Source: Kitasatospora atroaurantiaca
GTDB lineage: Bacteria; Actinomycetota; Actinomycetes; Streptomycetales; Streptomycetaceae
NCBI RefSeq assembly: GCF_007828955.1
Contig: NZ_VIVR01000001.1
Span: 1,426,001 to 1,490,000 of the forward strand
Reading direction: 5' to 3'
Length of the DNA: 64,000 nucleotides
The notes beneath the pieces are model-generated. The model did not search any database. It was not told the DNA's origin and worked only from the letters and a program-made list of their open reading frames with translations. The translations under genes were made by a program, and so were the position numbers. Position 1 is the first letter of the stretch. Each line of letters starts with the position of its first letter. Below, piece after piece: positions 1 to 9,544 of the stretch.

Positions 1-572
1 CCGAGTGGGATGCCCTCCCGCCGGCCGAGCGCGCCGAACGGCTGGTGCAGGCCGGCTCACCGGCGCTCGGCAGCCAGGTGCGGGTGGACGGGCAGGGCGA
101 GGTCCTGGTCCGCTCCAACACGGTGCTGGAGGGCTACTGGAAGCAGCCGGACGAGACCGCCGCCGCGCTCAAGGGCGGCTGGTTCCACACCGGTGACGGC
201 GGCACCCTCACCGACGGCTACCTGGCCATCTCCGACCGCAAGAAGGACGTCATCATCACCGGCGGGGAGAACGTCTCCTCGATCGAGGTGGAGGACTGCC
301 TGTACGGCCACCCGGCCGTCGCCGAGGTCGCGGTGATCGGGGTACCCGACCGCAAGTGGGGCGAGACGGTCAAGGCCCTGGTGGTGCTCAAGGACGGGCA
401 GAGTGCCGACGAGGCCGCACTGATCGCCCACTGCAAGCAGCGGCTGGCCGGCTACAAGGCGCCCACCTCGGTGGAGTTCCGGGACAGCCTGCCGCGGACC
501 ACCACCGGCAAGCTGCAGAAGTTCCGGCTGCGGGAGCCCTACTGGGCGGGGCGCGCCCGCGAGGTCAACTGA
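1..572 (+). CDS. Acyl-CoA synthetase (AMP-binding), C-terminal part, 5' truncated by window edge
   Basis: The frame is open from position 3 and lacks a start in the window, so about 190 C-terminal residues of an adenylate-forming enzyme are visible. Such enzymes activate a carboxylic acid with ATP and load it on CoA. The visible segment has the late adenylation motifs: GGWFHTGD, the hinge region KKDVIITGGENV, and a C-terminal TTTGKLQKF that carries the catalytic lysine of the family. Its substrate cannot be read from this fragment, but fatty or aromatic acids are typical. Its last 8 bases overlap the 3' end of the convergent LuxR gene. Confidence 0.9.
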   Translation, partial: EWDALPPAERAERLVQAGSPALGSQVRVDGQGEVLVRSNTVLEGYWKQPDETAAALKGGWFHTGDGGTLTDGYLAISDRKKDVIITGGENVSSIEVEDCLYGHPAVAEVAVIGVPDRKWGETVKALVVLKDGQSADEAALIAHCKQRLAGYKAPTSVEFRDSLPRTTTGKLQKFRLREPYWAGRAREVN

Positions 573-1290
573 TCAGGCCGAACTCGCGTGCGGTGATGGC
601 GAGTTCGACGCGATTGCGGACGCCGAGCTTGTGCATCGCGCTCTTCAGGTAGCCGGTGACGGTGTTGCAGGTGAGGCCGAGTTGGGCGGCGATCTCCGGG
701 TTGGTCCGGCCGGCCGCCGCCCAGCGGAGCACCTCGTGCTCCCGGGGCGTCAGCCGTACCCTCACCGGCTTCGGATCCGGCCGCTGCCAGGCGGCGGCCC
801 CGGCCAGGGCGCGGGTCGCCGTCGCCGCCAGGCGGGCCACCGAGCCGATCCGGGCGTCGCCGAAGGAGACCACCGCGCGCAGCGAGGCGTACACCACGCC
901 GTGCACGGTGCCCTCGTGGATCAGCGGGACGGTCAGCATCGCGTACAGGTCCTCGGCGCTCACGGCGGCGTCGTAGTGGTGCGAGATCGTCGTCGCCGCA
1001 CGGTAGTCGGGGACCCAGCTGGGGGCTCGCTCGGCGAGTGCGCGGCCGCCGAGTCCGGTGCCGACCGGGACTTCGAGGTCGTGCAGCAGATCGGCGCGGG
1101 TGCCCGCCCAGTGGCGCAGCACCATCCGCCTCGGCCGGTCCGAGCGGTCCGGGACGCCGACCAGGCCGACATCGGCGCCGCAGTCGGCGACCACCCGGCG
1201 CGCAAGGTCTCCCAGCACCGCGGAACGGACCAGTTCGGCGGCGCTCGCGTCGATGTCAGGGGTCGCTTCAGCCCTCGTCATCGGGGTCAC
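565..1290 (-). CDS. LuxR-family transcriptional regulator with GAF-like sensor domain
   Basis: A 241-residue regulator. Roughly residues 20-165 resemble a GAF ligand-binding domain (GTGLGGRALAERAPSW and a MLTVPL strand are GAF-like). The last 60 residues are a LuxR/NarL helix-turn-helix starting LTPREHEVLRWAAAG. There is no receiver domain and no phosphorylatable aspartate, so it probably senses a small molecule directly. It converges on the upstream acyl-CoA synthetase and is divergent from the DinB-like gene at 1401. The start is the ATG at 1290; an ATG three codons in is an alternative. Confidence 0.85.
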   Translation of the reverse strand: MTPMTRAEATPDIDASAAELVRSAVLGDLARRVVADCGADVGLVGVPDRSDRPRRMVLRHWAGTRADLLHDLEVPVGTGLGGRALAERAPSWVPDYRAATTISHHYDAAVSAEDLYAMLTVPLIHEGTVHGVVYASLRAVVSFGDARIGSVARLAATATRALAGAAAWQRPDPKPVRVRLTPREHEVLRWAAAGRTNPEIAAQLGLTCNTVTGYLKSAMHKLGVRNRVELAITAREFGLIS

Positions 1291-1400
1291 CGGGCGATTC
1301 TCACACGGCCCTCCCGTGGAGGGGAGAGCCGCGACACGACCATTCCGGCGGCCCGGCCGGGCCGTTACGCTGCGAACAACTCCGAGGAAGGGGACAACAC

Positions 1401-2186
1401 ATGGCAGGGTTCACCACCGTGCTGGACGACCTTCGGGCCGAGAGCGCCGATCTGGACTCCCTGGTGGCGGGCCTGGACGGCGAAGGCCTCGCCACCCCCA
1501 CCCCGGCCGCCGGGTGGACGATCGCCCACCAACTCTCGCACCTGGCCTGGACGGACCGCTGGTCTCTGCTCGCGGCACGGGAGCCCGGGGAGTTCGCGGC
1601 CGCCGCCCAGCGGGTCTTCGGCGCCGGCGGCGACCCGATCGAGGAGGGTGCGGCGGAGGGCGTCGGCGAGGAACCCGCGGCGCTGCTGGGGCGCTGGCGG
1701 GCAGGGCGGGAGGAGCTGTCGGACGCGCTGGCCGCCGCGGCTGCGGCCGATGCCCGGTTGCCGTGGTTCGGCCCGCCGATGAAGCCCGCGACGATGGCCA
1801 CGGCCCGGCTGATGGAGACCTGGGCGCACGGGCAGGACGTGGCCGACGCGCTGGGCGTCGAGCGGAAGCCCACCGCGCGGCTGCGGCACGTGGCCCATCT
1901 GGGCGTACGGACCATGGGCTTCGCCTTCACCCTGCACGGGCTGCCGGTGCCGGAGCAGCCCGTACGGGTGTCACTGACCGCGCCCTCGGGCGAGCTGTGG
2001 ACCTGGGGGCCGGAGGACGCTGCGGATCAAGTGAGCGGCGCCGCCCTGGACTTCTGCCTCCTGGTCACCCAGCGCCGCCATCGCGAGGACCTCGACCTGC
2101 ACACAACGGGTGCCGTGGCGGCGTCCTGGCTGCCGATCGCCCAGGCCTTCGCAGGCGCACCGGGGGCGGGACGAGCGCGGCTCTGA
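1401..2186 (+). CDS. TIGR03084-type / DinB-like metal-binding protein (maleylpyruvate isomerase N-terminal family)
   Basis: 261 residues. The N-terminal half has the four-helix mycothiol-dependent/DinB pattern, with AAGWTIAHQLSHLAWTD supplying likely metal-ligand histidines. The second half has the METWAHGQDVADALG block typical of the TIGR03084 group common in actinobacteria. Members may be mycothiol-dependent isomerases or transferases, but the substrate is unknown. The ATG at 1401 is chosen because GAGGAAGGGGA lies just upstream. An in-frame extension upstream has no good ribosome site and covers the divergent promoter region. Confidence 0.8.
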   Translation: MAGFTTVLDDLRAESADLDSLVAGLDGEGLATPTPAAGWTIAHQLSHLAWTDRWSLLAAREPGEFAAAAQRVFGAGGDPIEEGAAEGVGEEPAALLGRWRAGREELSDALAAAAAADARLPWFGPPMKPATMATARLMETWAHGQDVADALGVERKPTARLRHVAHLGVRTMGFAFTLHGLPVPEQPVRVSLTAPSGELWTWGPEDAADQVSGAALDFCLLVTQRRHREDLDLHTTGAVAASWLPIAQAFAGAPGAGRARL

Positions 2187-2240
2187 ATCACCCTCCCGAG
2201 CGATGTACAGGTTCGTCGCCGAACTGATTCCCTGTCCGTC

Positions 2241-2639
2241 ATGACGAAACGTGTACGACTCTTCGCCGCCACGGCAGGTCTCATGGCGTCTCTCGCCGCT
2301 CCCGTGCCCGCCTCGGCGACGACGGCCGAGGGCCGGGTCGACGCTTTCTTCACGGAGTACCGCCTGGCCGTTCTCGGGGAGATCGAGGACCAACCGCGCG
2401 ATGTCCGAAGGCGGTTCGTGGAGCCGGTGCTGAACGCCCGGCTCAGCGTCTGGGGCGCGGCCAACGAGGCCGACCCGGTGTTCCGCGCCCACAACATTCC
2501 ACGGTCGTGGTCCGTCCGCCCCGCCGGCGGCAATGCCGTCGTGCTCACCGAGACCTGGTACGAGGGCGGGAGTCAGGACGTCCGGTACGTCGTGCGGCCC
2601 GCCGACCTGCGGATCATCGCTCTGGGCGAGCCTGCTTGA
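2241..2639 (+). CDS. Small secreted protein of unknown function
   Basis: 132 residues. The N-terminus MTKRVRLFAATAGL, followed by a hydrophobic run and a PASATTA cleavage-like site near residue 29, is a Sec signal peptide. The mature domain of about 100 residues alternates strands and charged segments (for example FFTEYRLAVLGEI, WYEGGSQDVRYVV) and has no cysteines. I do not recognise a catalytic motif. No strong ribosome site precedes the ATG. Confidence 0.65.
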   Translation: MTKRVRLFAATAGLMASLAAPVPASATTAEGRVDAFFTEYRLAVLGEIEDQPRDVRRRFVEPVLNARLSVWGAANEADPVFRAHNIPRSWSVRPAGGNAVVLTETWYEGGSQDVRYVVRPADLRIIALGEPA

Positions 2640-2743
2640 CGTCCGGTCAGCCGGTTACGTCGCCGAAACCGCGCGGGCACCGTGTGCTTCACACTCGCTC
2701 CCTAACGTCACCGCTCACAACGCCACGACCACCAGGAGCGGTG

Positions 2744-4429
2744 ATGACCGAGACCACCAGCCCACCGACGTCCGCCCCTGAGCTCCCGGGCCCCCGCCGC
2801 TCGTACGCCAAGTCCGCCGCCGACGAGAGCCTGGAGGACTACTCGCTCCGCTACGCGCCGCACTCCTTCCGGCGCTGGTCTCCGCTGTCCGTGGCCTCCA
2901 CGGCACTGGGCGGGATCGCCTACCTCGCCGACTACGCGATCGGCGCGGGGATCGCGATGTCCTACGGCTTCACCAACGCACTGGCCGCGATCCTCGCCGC
3001 CGCCACCGTCATCTTCCTGACCGGCATCCCCATCGCCCGGGCCTGCGCCGCCAACGGCGTGGACATGGACCTCCTCACCCGCGGCTCCGGCTTCGGGTAC
3101 CTCGGCTCCACCCTGACCTCGCTCGTCTACGCCAGCTTCACCTTCATCTTCTTCGCCCTCGAGGGCTCGATCATGGCGCAGGCCTTCCACGAGGTGCTGC
3201 ACATCCCGCTGCCGGTCGGCTACCTGATCACCACGCTGATCGTGATCCCGATCGTCTTCAAGGGCATGACCTGGATCTCCAAGCTGCAGGCCTGGACGCA
3301 GCCGCTGTGGATCCTCGGCCTGGTCGGCCCGTTCGTCATCCTGGCCTTCCACTCCCCCGGCACCTTCGCCGATTTCACCCACTTCGGCGGCACCCACGGC
3401 GTCGGCTCCGGCTTCACCCTGCTCGGCTTCGGTCTCGGCACCGGCGTCGCCCTCTCGCTCATCGCCCAGATCGGCGAGCAGGCCGACTACCTGCGGTTCA
3501 TGCCGCAGCGCACGCCGGCCAACGCCCGGCGCTGGGACCTGGCCGTACTGGCCGCCGGCCCCGGCTGGGTGGTGATCGGCGCGCTGAAGCAACTAGGCGG
3601 CGCCCTGCTCGCCTTCGCCGCACTGGACGTGGTCGGCAACACCAAGGCGCTGGAGCCCATCGCACCGTACGTGGAGTCGCTGCGGCCGTGGTTCGGCGCG
3701 GCGGCGCTGCCGCTGGCCGGGCTCTTCGTGATCGTCTCCCAGGTGAAGATCAACTCGACCAACGCCTACTCCGGCTCGCTCTCCTGGTCGAACTTCTTCT
3801 CCCGGCTGACCCACCGCCACCCCGGCCGGGTCTGGTACATCTTCCTCAACTGCGGCATCGCGCTGCTGCTGATGGAACTCAACATGTTCAGCGCGCTCGG
3901 CTCGCTGCTGGGCTTCTACTCCAACGTCGCGATCGCCTGGATCGGCGCGGTCACCGCCGACCTGGTGATCAACAAGCCGCTGGGCCTCAGCCCGAAGTAC
4001 ATCGAGTTCAAGCGGGCCTACCTGCACCCGGTCAACCCGGCGGGCTTCGGGGCGATGTGCATCGCCGCCGCCGTCTCGATCGCCGCCTTCTTCGGCTGGT
4101 TCGGCACCTACGCGGAGGCGTTCAGCCCGTTCATCGCGCTCGTCCTGGCGATGGCCTGCAGCCCCCTGATCGCCTGGGCCACCAAGGGCCGCTACTACCT
4201 GGCCCGGCCGAACCCCGAGGCGGACCTGGCCCTCACCGACCCGGTCGTCACCCGGGTCTGCACCGTCTGCGAGGGCAGCTACGAGGTGCCCGACACCGCG
4301 CACTGCCCGTTCCACGAGGGCACCATCTGCTCGCTCTGCTGCAGCCTGGACGCCGACTGCCACGACACCTGCACCAAGGGCGGCGCCGACGGCCCGGTGC
4401 TCATGGGGATGCCCACCGTCCGCGGCTAG
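2744..4429 (+). CDS. NCS1/purine-cytosine permease-like transporter with C-terminal cysteine-rich domain
   Basis: 561 residues. Residues 1-480 form about 12 hydrophobic segments of the nucleobase:cation symporter-1 type (YSLRYAPHSFRRWSPLSVAS at the N-terminus, QIGEQADYLRFMP and KINSTNAYSGSLSWSNFF inside). The last 70 residues are a soluble module with many cysteines: CTVCEGSYE, then HCPFHEGTICSLCCSL, then DCHDTC. From memory, this cysteine block is usual in NCS1-like sensors fused to histidine kinases; here the protein stops after it. The ATG at 2744 is immediately preceded by an in-frame GTG and by AGGAGCGG. The racemase gene starts 26 bases downstream. Confidence 0.8.
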   Translation: MTETTSPPTSAPELPGPRRSYAKSAADESLEDYSLRYAPHSFRRWSPLSVASTALGGIAYLADYAIGAGIAMSYGFTNALAAILAAATVIFLTGIPIARACAANGVDMDLLTRGSGFGYLGSTLTSLVYASFTFIFFALEGSIMAQAFHEVLHIPLPVGYLITTLIVIPIVFKGMTWISKLQAWTQPLWILGLVGPFVILAFHSPGTFADFTHFGGTHGVGSGFTLLGFGLGTGVALSLIAQIGEQADYLRFMPQRTPANARRWDLAVLAAGPGWVVIGALKQLGGALLAFAALDVVGNTKALEPIAPYVESLRPWFGAAALPLAGLFVIVSQVKINSTNAYSGSLSWSNFFSRLTHRHPGRVWYIFLNCGIALLLMELNMFSALGSLLGFYSNVAIAWIGAVTADLVINKPLGLSPKYIEFKRAYLHPVNPAGFGAMCIAAAVSIAAFFGWFGTYAEAFSPFIALVLAMACSPLIAWATKGRYYLARPNPEADLALTDPVVTRVCTVCEGSYEVPDTAHCPFHEGTICSLCCSLDADCHDTCTKGGADGPVLMGMPTVRG

Positions 4430-4455
4430 TCCGACGCGTGTGCCAGAGTGGCGCG

Positions 4456-5148
4456 ATGAAGACCATCGGGCTGCTCGGCGGGATGAGCTGGGAATCGACG
4501 GCGGAGTACTACCGCCTGCTGAACGAACTCACGCGGGACCGGCTGGGCGGGCTGCACTCGGCGAAGTGCGTGCTCTACTCGGTCGACTTCGCGGAGATCG
4601 AGCGGCTGCAGGTGGAGGGGCGCTGGGCGGAGGCGGGCGAGGTGCTCGCCTCCGCCGCCAAGGCGCTGGAGGCCGCGGGCGCCGAGTTGCTGCTGATCTG
4701 CACCAACACCATGCACAAGGTCGCCGGCCAGGTCGAGGCCGCCGTCCAGGTCCCGCTGCTGCACCTGGCCGACACCACGGCGGCAGCCGTCCGGGCTGCC
4801 GGGCTGCGACGGGTGGGCTTGCTGGGGACGGCCTTCACCATGGAGCAGGACTTCTACCGCGGCCGCTTGGCCGGCCACGGCCTGGAGGTGCTCGTCCCGG
4901 ACCAGGACGGCCGGGCCGTCGTCCACCGGATCATCTACGACGAGCTGTGCCGGGGCGTGATCAGGGAGGAGTCGCGGGCGGCGTACCGGGCCGTCATCGA
5001 CGAGCTGGTGGCGCGCGGGGCCGAAGGCGTCGTTCTCGGGTGTACCGAGATCGAGCTCCTCATCGGCCCCGAGCACAGCCCCGTCCCGGTCTTCGCCACC
5101 ACCCGCCTCCATGCGGAGGCCGCGGTCGCCGCAGCGCTCGGGCGGTGA
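4456..5148 (+). CDS. Aspartate/glutamate racemase family protein
   Basis: 230 residues, full length for the cofactor-independent Asp/Glu racemase fold. The N-terminus IGLLGGMSWESTAEYY is the family signature. The two catalytic cysteines are present: Cys82 in CTNTMH and Cys196 in GCTEI. It should interconvert L- and D-aspartate or a related amino acid in the cytoplasm. It follows the permease in the same direction with a 26-base gap, so co-transcription is possible. Confidence 0.88.
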   Translation: MKTIGLLGGMSWESTAEYYRLLNELTRDRLGGLHSAKCVLYSVDFAEIERLQVEGRWAEAGEVLASAAKALEAAGAELLLICTNTMHKVAGQVEAAVQVPLLHLADTTAAAVRAAGLRRVGLLGTAFTMEQDFYRGRLAGHGLEVLVPDQDGRAVVHRIIYDELCRGVIREESRAAYRAVIDELVARGAEGVVLGCTEIELLIGPEHSPVPVFATTRLHAEAAVAAALGR

Positions 5149-5157
5149 CGGCGCCGC

Positions 5158-6117
5158 CTACTTGTCCCGCTCCGGGGGGTGGTGGCCCGGGTGGTGGTAG
5201 CCCGGCGGGCGGTGGTTGTGGTGGAGGTGAACGGGGAGGTGGAGGTGCAGATGGTCACGCCCCTCCCACAGGCCGTGACCGGCGAGTGCACCCCCGAAGA
5301 CGGTGAAGCCGACACCGATCAGCCAGGACTGGACCACCAGGACGGTACCGATCGCACCGTAGGACAGCGCGTTGGAGACGATCAGCGGGGCGAACACCAG
5401 CCGCGAGAACACCCGCAGACCCACCAGCGCGCCGACGGTCGCCACCGCCCCCGGGAACAGCGCCCGCCATCGCACCCGGCCGCCCAGCAGCAGCCGCTGG
5501 ATCCACCAGAAGAACAGCAGGCCGCCGCCCAGGATGGCGGTGAGATGGAACACCGGCTGAGCTGCCGTGCCCTGCCCCGGGACTTCGCTCCAGGAGGCCG
5601 CGAGCAGATAGCCGATCAGGGCCGCCAGGCCGATGGCCTGCCGCCAGGCGGCGTGCCAGGGGGCCGGTGGCAGGCGCCAGATGCGCTCGTAGCCGTTCTG
5701 CACGGCGGACATGAAGGTGACCCCGAAGAGGATCACTGCCGCCAGGCTCAGGCCGGTGGTGGTGTTGAGCGCCTGGCGTGGTGAGGAGAACAGCTCACGG
5801 ACCGCCTCTGCGGGTGACCCCGAGACGCCGAGGCCCTCGATCACCCAGTTCGCGAAGCCGCTGCCGTGCACCGGCGAGGCGGCGGCCACGACGATGAGCA
5901 GCGGGATCAGCGTCACGAAGGCGAGGGCGGCGAAGCCCATCGCCCGGTGCATGAGCTCCAGCTCGCGGCCCTGACGCCAGACCCGCACGGCCAGGGCACG
6001 CGAACGGTGCCGGGCGGGCAGCTTGCCCGAGCGCGAGGCGCCCGTACGGCTGCCCGCGCCGGTCGGATCCTCGCCGCGCGGCCCGGGAGTAGTCGGCCCT
6101 TCCGATGTACCCGTCAT
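5158..6117 (-). CDS. YihY/BrkB (UPF0761) family inner-membrane protein with His-rich tail
   Basis: 319 residues with about six membrane segments (for example AMGFAALAFVTLIPLLIVVA, and VLVVQSWLIGVGFTVFGGAL near the end). The arrangement matches the YihY/virulence factor BrkB family, whose biochemical role is unsettled. The first 50 residues are a basic, disordered N-terminus. After the last helix the protein ends with about 30 residues extremely rich in histidine (HLHLHLPVHLHHNH, then HHPGHHPP), which could bind metal ions. The gene converges on the racemase, with 9 bases between stops. Confidence 0.88.
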   Translation of the reverse strand: MTGTSEGPTTPGPRGEDPTGAGSRTGASRSGKLPARHRSRALAVRVWRQGRELELMHRAMGFAALAFVTLIPLLIVVAAASPVHGSGFANWVIEGLGVSGSPAEAVRELFSSPRQALNTTTGLSLAAVILFGVTFMSAVQNGYERIWRLPPAPWHAAWRQAIGLAALIGYLLAASWSEVPGQGTAAQPVFHLTAILGGGLLFFWWIQRLLLGGRVRWRALFPGAVATVGALVGLRVFSRLVFAPLIVSNALSYGAIGTVLVVQSWLIGVGFTVFGGALAGHGLWEGRDHLHLHLPVHLHHNHRPPGYHHPGHHPPERDK

Positions 6118-6283
6118 GGCAACCGATCACCTCCCTCACCAGCGTCTCACCTGCGGATCGCACGGGAGCCGTATCGCTTCCGCCGTGGGCGTGGCGGCAG
6201 TGGTCGAGCGGGGCAGGGGCCGGAGCTTCTCTTCCGAGTGGGTACGCAGAGTCACCACGGACGTCCTGGCCGGGAGGCGGTGC

Positions 6284-9200
6284 TCAGACGCCGATCCGCA
6301 GGGGGGCGAGCCGGGTGGCGACCAGGTTGGTCGCGCCGTGGTGGCGTTCGATGTGGCCGTGGATGAGCAGGCCGGCCCGGTCCAGGGCGGTGCGGCGCTG
6401 CGGCTCCCAGACCGGGCGGCTGCAGATGACGTTGATCAGCCCGGTCTCGTCCTCCAGGCTGATGAAGAGGACCCCTCCGGCGGTGGGAGGCCGCTGGCGG
6501 TGCGTCACCAGACCGCCGACCAGGACCGGGGTGCCGGGTTCGACGGTGTGCAGGGCGGACGCCGGCAGGGCCCCGCCCCGGTCGAGGGCCGCGCGCAGGT
6601 GCTGCACCGGGTGGCTGGTGGCCGAGGTGCCGGTGGCCCAGAGGTCGGCGATGGTCTCCTCGACGGGGGTCATCGCCGGCAGCGGCGGCGCGGTGCCCCC
6701 GGAGGCCGTACCGGGGAGAGTGTCGGGCGTGGCGGTGGCGTACACCCCGGCGGACCACAGGGCCTGGCGGCGGCTCAGGCCGAAGCAGCCGAAGGCGCCC
6801 GCCGTGGCCAGCGCCTCCAGGACGGGGGCCGGGAGGCCGGTACGGCGGGCGAAGTCCTCCAGGTCCGCGTACGGCCGGCCGGCCGCGACGGCCTCGGCCT
6901 GCGGGACGCCCAGCCCCCGTACGGTGGTGAGGCCGAGGCGGATGGCGGGTTGCGGGATCGGGTTGCGGTCGGAGGGGTCGGGATCGGGCTCGAGGGTGGG
7001 CCCGGGCCCGCTGGCGTTCACGTCGACGCCGCGGACCTGCACACCGTGCCGCCGGACGTCGGAGACCAGGCTCAACGGTGAGTAGAAGCCCATGGGCTGG
7101 TTGGCCAGCAGGGCGCAGGTGAAGGCCGCCGGGTGGTGGTACTTGAGCCAGGCGCTGGCGTACACCAGGTAGGCGAAGCTGATCGCATGGCTCTCCGGGA
7201 AGCCGTAGTTGGAGAAGGCCTCGATCTTCGTGTACACGTCCTCGGCGATGTCCGCCGGGATGTCCCGCCGGGCCATTCCCTCGAGCAGGCGCTGCCGCAG
7301 CTCGGCGACGCGCTGGTGGGAGCGCTTGGAGCCCATCGCCTGGCGCAGCCGGTCGGCCTCGGCAGGGCTGAACCCGGCGCAGTCGATGGCGAGTTGCATC
7401 ATCTGCTCCTGGAACAGCGGCACCCCGAGGGTCTTGCTGAGGGCGTTCTCCATCAGCGGGTGCGGGCAGTGGGCCGGCTCGGCCCCGGCGCGGCGGCGCA
7501 GGTACGGGTGGACGGAGCCGCCCTGGATGGGGCCGGGGCGGATCAGGGCGACCTCGACCACCAGGTCGTAGAACTTCCGCGGTTTCAGCCGGGGCAGGGT
7601 GGCCATCTGGGCGCGCGACTCGACCTGGAAGACGCCGACGGTGTCGGCCCGACAGAGCATCGCGTAGACGTCGGGGTCGTCGTCCGGGATGGAGGCCAGG
7701 TCGTAGCGGACGCCGTGGTGGGCGGCGATCAGGTCGCAGGTGTCGTGCAGGGCGGAGAGCATGCCGAGGCCGAGCAGGTCGATCTTGACCAGCCCGGCGC
7801 CGGCGGTGGAGTCCTTGTCCCACTGCAGCACCGAGCGGCCCGGCATCCGGGCCCACTCGGTCGGGCAGATCTCGCCGATCGGCTCCCGGGTGAGCACCAT
7901 CCCGCCCGAATGGATGCCCAGGTGGCGTGGCAGACCGTGGAGTTGCCGGCCCAGGGCGATGACGTCGGCGGGGATCACCGCGTCCGCGCCGGGCGGGCCG
8001 CGGAAGTCGCTCTGCCGGGTGAAGGCCTCGATCTGGCCCTGCGGGTAGCCGAGCGCGCGGGCGGCGTCGCGCAGGGCGAGCCGGGGGCGGTAGGTGATCA
8101 CGTTGGCGACCTGGGCGGCGTGCTCCCGGCCGTACCGGCGGTAGACGTACTGGATGACCTCCTCGCGGCGGCGGTGCTCGATGTCGAGGTCGATGTCGGG
8201 CGGGCCGTCCCGGGCGATGCTGAGGAAGCGTTCGAAGAGCAGCCCGTAGTGGATGGGGTCGACGGCGGTGATGCCGAGGGCGTAGCAGACGGCGGAGTTG
8301 GCGGCGGAGCCCCGGCCCTGGCACCAGATGTCCTGCTGCCGGCAGAAGACGACGATGTCGTGGACGATGAGGAAGTACCCCGCCAGTTCGAGCTGTTCGA
8401 TGACGTCGAGTTCGCGGGCGAGCTGGCGCAGGGCGGGTTCGTTGCCGGCGCCGAAGCGGACGGGGCCCGCCTCGGCGACCAGGGTGCGCAGGTGGCTGAT
8501 CTCGCTGTGGCCCTCGGGGACGGGGAAGCCAGGGAGCCTGGGCTCCAGGCCGCCGAAGTCGAAGGCACAGGCGCGGGCGAGTTCGACGGTGGCCTGCTGG
8601 ACGCCGGGGCGGCGGGCGAGCCGGGCGGCCATCTCGCGGCCGGAGCGCAGGTGGGCGGTGCCGGCGGCGCCGGTCCAGCCGGCGGCCTGGTCGAGGGTCC
8701 GCCGTCCGTGCAGCGCGGCGAGCCCCTGGGCGAGTTGGCCCTGGGCCGGGGAGGCGTGGTGGACGTTGTTGGAGGCGACCGCGGGCAGGTCGAGCTTGGC
8801 GGCCAGGGCCGCCAGCCGGTCATTGCGTACGTCGTCGCCGGGCAGGCGCTGGTCGATGAGCTCGACGAAGACGTTGGCCTTGCCGAACGCCTCGGTGAGG
8901 GTGTGCAGTTCGCGTTCGGCTGCGGCGGCGCCGTGGGTGGCGAGCGCGGCCGGTACGCGGCCCTTGCGGCAGCCGGTGAGCACCGCCCACTGGCCGTGGT
9001 GGGCTTCGGCGAGCGCCTCGAAGTCGTACGCCGGGCGGTTCTTGGCCCCGCCCGCGAGCTGGGCGGCGCTGATCGCGGCGGACAGGCGGCGGTAGCCCTC
9101 CGGGTTGCGGGCGAGGACCAGCAGGTGCTCGTCGGGGCTCAGGGTGAGTTCGGCGCCGAAGACCGTTCGCAGCCCCAGGTCGCGTGCGGAGTCGGCGAAG

Positions 9201-9481
9201 CGGACCACTCCGTACAGGCCGTCGTGGTCGGTGAGCCCGACGGTCTCGATGCCGAGCCGGGCGGCCTCCTCGGCCAGGGCCTCGGGGTCGCTGGCCCCGT
9301 CGAGGAAGCTGAATGCGGAGTGGGTGTGCAGCTCGGCCCATGGTTCGGGGGTGAGTCGAGGTGGGGGTGGGGTCGGGCGTCTTCGCAGGGGTACGACGTC
9401 GGCGCCGGTGTGGCCCGGGCGGCCGGCCAGGCGGCGGTGCAGCTCGTTCCAGGGGAGCGAGGGGTGGCTGGTGAATCCCAT
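6284..9481 (-). CDS. dnaE2: Error-prone DNA polymerase III alpha subunit DnaE2 (ImuC)
   Basis: 1065 residues, the usual size for DnaE2. A PHP domain starts near residue 50 (LHTHSAFSFLDGAS, LTDHDGLYGVV, FGAEL). The C-family polymerase core follows, with acidic catalytic residues in PDIDLDIEHRRR, then helix-hairpin-helix and OB-fold regions (VLVGGLVTHRQR, GVLFISLEDETGLINVI). It carries out mutagenic translesion synthesis with ImuB and ImuA' after DNA damage. It lies 63 bases downstream of imuB in the same direction, so the three genes look like one SOS operon. Confidence 0.96.
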   Translation of the reverse strand: MGFTSHPSLPWNELHRRLAGRPGHTGADVVPLRRRPTPPPPRLTPEPWAELHTHSAFSFLDGASDPEALAEEAARLGIETVGLTDHDGLYGVVRFADSARDLGLRTVFGAELTLSPDEHLLVLARNPEGYRRLSAAISAAQLAGGAKNRPAYDFEALAEAHHGQWAVLTGCRKGRVPAALATHGAAAAERELHTLTEAFGKANVFVELIDQRLPGDDVRNDRLAALAAKLDLPAVASNNVHHASPAQGQLAQGLAALHGRRTLDQAAGWTGAAGTAHLRSGREMAARLARRPGVQQATVELARACAFDFGGLEPRLPGFPVPEGHSEISHLRTLVAEAGPVRFGAGNEPALRQLARELDVIEQLELAGYFLIVHDIVVFCRQQDIWCQGRGSAANSAVCYALGITAVDPIHYGLLFERFLSIARDGPPDIDLDIEHRRREEVIQYVYRRYGREHAAQVANVITYRPRLALRDAARALGYPQGQIEAFTRQSDFRGPPGADAVIPADVIALGRQLHGLPRHLGIHSGGMVLTREPIGEICPTEWARMPGRSVLQWDKDSTAGAGLVKIDLLGLGMLSALHDTCDLIAAHHGVRYDLASIPDDDPDVYAMLCRADTVGVFQVESRAQMATLPRLKPRKFYDLVVEVALIRPGPIQGGSVHPYLRRRAGAEPAHCPHPLMENALSKTLGVPLFQEQMMQLAIDCAGFSPAEADRLRQAMGSKRSHQRVAELRQRLLEGMARRDIPADIAEDVYTKIEAFSNYGFPESHAISFAYLVYASAWLKYHHPAAFTCALLANQPMGFYSPLSLVSDVRRHGVQVRGVDVNASGPGPTLEPDPDPSDRNPIPQPAIRLGLTTVRGLGVPQAEAVAAGRPYADLEDFARRTGLPAPVLEALATAGAFGCFGLSRRQALWSAGVYATATPDTLPGTASGGTAPPLPAMTPVEETIADLWATGTSATSHPVQHLRAALDRGGALPASALHTVEPGTPVLVGGLVTHRQRPPTAGGVLFISLEDETGLINVICSRPVWEPQRRTALDRAGLLIHGHIERHHGATNLVATRLAPLRIGV

Positions 9482-9544
9482 CGCGGGTCTTGCTCCGTCT
9501 CGGGGGTGGTTCGGTTCTCGTCATTGCCCCCCGGCAGTTGGGTC

